A stretch of 39,210 nucleotides of DNA, from the NCBI GenBank assembly GCA_016212505.1, contig JACRGB010000006.1:1-39210 (forward strand). Direction: 5' to 3'. Positions 38,424 through 39,210 of this stretch are shown piece by piece. The notes below the pieces were generated by a model. It was not told the DNA's origin, did not search any database, and worked only from the letters and a program-made list of their open reading frames with translations. Numbering within the stretch: position 1 is the first letter of the stretch; each line of letters starts with the position of its first letter. The position numbers were made by a program, and so were the translations under genes. The stretch comes from Microcaldota archaeon. GTDB lineage: Archaea > Micrarchaeota > Micrarchaeia > Anstonellales > Bilamarchaeaceae.

Positions 38424-39210
38424 CTATTTGGATAAATTGAATATGTTGATAGGGTAACGGCCGTTCTTTTCAAGAGATCGGACAATTTCATCAAGAACAA
38501 GCTTCTTGATTTTCAGATATTCTTCTTTTGGTAATTCAACATTCCCAATGGCATTAGTCAAATTCTTTACATTGAAGCAGAACATGCTATCGCGCAAATT
38601 CTCGCAATTATGGCAAAAATAACAGTCAGAGCAGTTTCTTGAGGAATCTACCTCAAAGCAGCGCGTCAGGTTTGCAGATAAGTAGCAACGGATGCAGAAA
38701 AATGATTTTCTTATAGCATTGCACCCAAAGACATATTCTGCCTGCAATGGATAGAAATTAAATGCGCCATACTTTGATTCAACCGTTATAACAGTCCGAT
38801 AAAAATTTTGGGAGGATATATTTATCTCGCTATCAATATTATTTTTTAATACACCATAATTTTCATCAGAGCAGAAAAAGGCAACATTATTGACTATTGC
38901 AGGGGCATTTTTTAGGCTGAAATTTTGAAGTTCTTTTTTATCAATTGAAAGCGATTGCCCAACCAATATACTCTCGGAGGCAGTAATAAGGCGGTTTTTA
39001 GGATAAACATAGCAGTTTGCATAATCCGGAACCAAAATTTTTTGGTTGGTCAATATTGATTTGCTAATTTTTAATTCTCTAGCATGCTCTTTCAGCCAGT
39101 TACCATATTTCTCCAGACCAACAAGCCTGGAACTTCGTTCCAGATTGATGGAATTTCTAATTCCATCAAGCTCTTTGCCTAAGACCACTTTTGCAGTTTT
39201 GCTAAAGGCA
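38424..39210 (-). CDS. Cys-rich hypothetical protein, probably running off the right edge
   Basis: The C-terminal third is rich in short Cys motifs (FFCIRCYLSANLTRCF, CSDCYFCHNCENLRDSMFCF) followed by VKNLTNAIGNVELPKEEYLK. This resembles a Cys-repeat family common in DPANN and candidate-phylum genomes, often mislabelled CaiB/BaiF. The Cys/Phe/Asn repeats probably form a stacked, possibly metal-binding scaffold. The N-terminal part is not recognised. A GTG at 39188 is the first start in view (254 aa), but the frame stays open to the window end (AFSKTAKVVLGKEL), so the true start may lie outside. It converges with the thioredoxin-like gene (3 nt). Confidence 0.65.
   Translation of the reverse strand, partial: AFSKTAKVVLGKELDGIRNSINLERSSRLVGLEKYGNWLKEHARELKISKSILTNQKILVPDYANCYVYPKNRLITASESILVGQSLSIDKKELQNFSLKNAPAIVNNVAFFCSDENYGVLKNNIDSEINISSQNFYRTVITVESKYGAFNFYPLQAEYVFGCNAIRKSFFCIRCYLSANLTRCFEVDSSRNCSDCYFCHNCENLRDSMFCFNVKNLTNAIGNVELPKEEYLKIKKLVLDEIVRSLEKNGRYPINIFNLSK

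Noticed and set aside
1-39210. Insertion sequences, rRNA genes, CRISPR arrays, integrases
   Set aside because: No transposase, integrase or Cas motif, rRNA segment or regular short repeat array was recognised.

Overview
The window reads as archaeal chromosome, most likely from a small-genome (DPANN-type) lineage. Archaeal marks are an Alba chromatin protein, ABCE1, an HMG-CoA reductase, a GPT-family GlcNAc-1-phosphate transferase of the N-glycosylation type, TATA boxes about 25 nt upstream of many start codons (leaderless genes), and a tRNA gene whose interruptions fit bulge-helix-bulge splicing. Bacterial-type genes are mixed in: uvrA, uvrB and uvrC, a VanX-like dipeptidase, a TMEM175-type channel and a Bacillus-like pyruvate dehydrogenase complex. 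The phylum is inference; Diapherotrites or a relative would fit, but I cannot place it firmly.

Region 1 (1-16.1 kb): nucleotide excision repair genes alternate with single unknown genes. uvrA (minus), uvrB (plus), and a plus-strand operon of a DEDD exonuclease, uvrC and a YdjM-like membrane hydrolase are separated by solitary, mostly minus-strand orphans, several with their own leaderless promoter: a 135-aa protein, a lipoprotein, 290-, 570-, 125-, 231- and 263-aa proteins, and the VanX-like enzyme. The left edge (35-127) holds two strong hairpins.

Region 2 (16.1-23.3 kb): a winged-helix protein, class II HMG-CoA reductase and the GlcNAc-1-P transferase form an operon for lipid and glycan precursors. 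It is followed by a kynureninase-like PLP enzyme with a Ser/Thr protein kinase, then on the minus strand a sugar nucleotidyltransferase, and DUF92 plus Alba.

Region 3 (23.4-30.9 kb): a 41-aa protein, ABCE1, a membrane-anchored unknown, a D-2-hydroxyacid dehydrogenase, a branched-chain aminotransferase, a Zot-like membrane ATPase, a His-rich exported protein, a tRNA-Pro(CGG) gene split by two introns, a GNAT acetyltransferase and two small proteins.

Region 4 (31.0-38.4 kb): lipoyl synthase, a Nudix-like protein and a complete 2-oxoacid dehydrogenase operon (E1alpha, E1beta, E2, E3), then a membrane-anchored thioredoxin-like protein. A Cys-rich protein runs to, and probably past, the right edge. 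LipA makes the cofactor that E2 carries; E3 reoxidises it.

Most notable: (i) the two-intron tRNA-Pro, whose exons join into a 73-nt tRNA with both cut sites in bulge-helix-bulge geometry; (ii) genes whose ribosome binding site points to a non-ATG/GTG/TTG start (ATA for uvrA and E2, CTG for a 123-aa protein); (iii) a UvrC lacking its C-terminal helix-hairpin-helix domain, next to an exonuclease; (iv) small perfect hairpins just upstream of ribosome binding sites in the dehydrogenase operon. No gap between genes exceeds 300 bases. No rRNA, CRISPR array or insertion sequence was seen.
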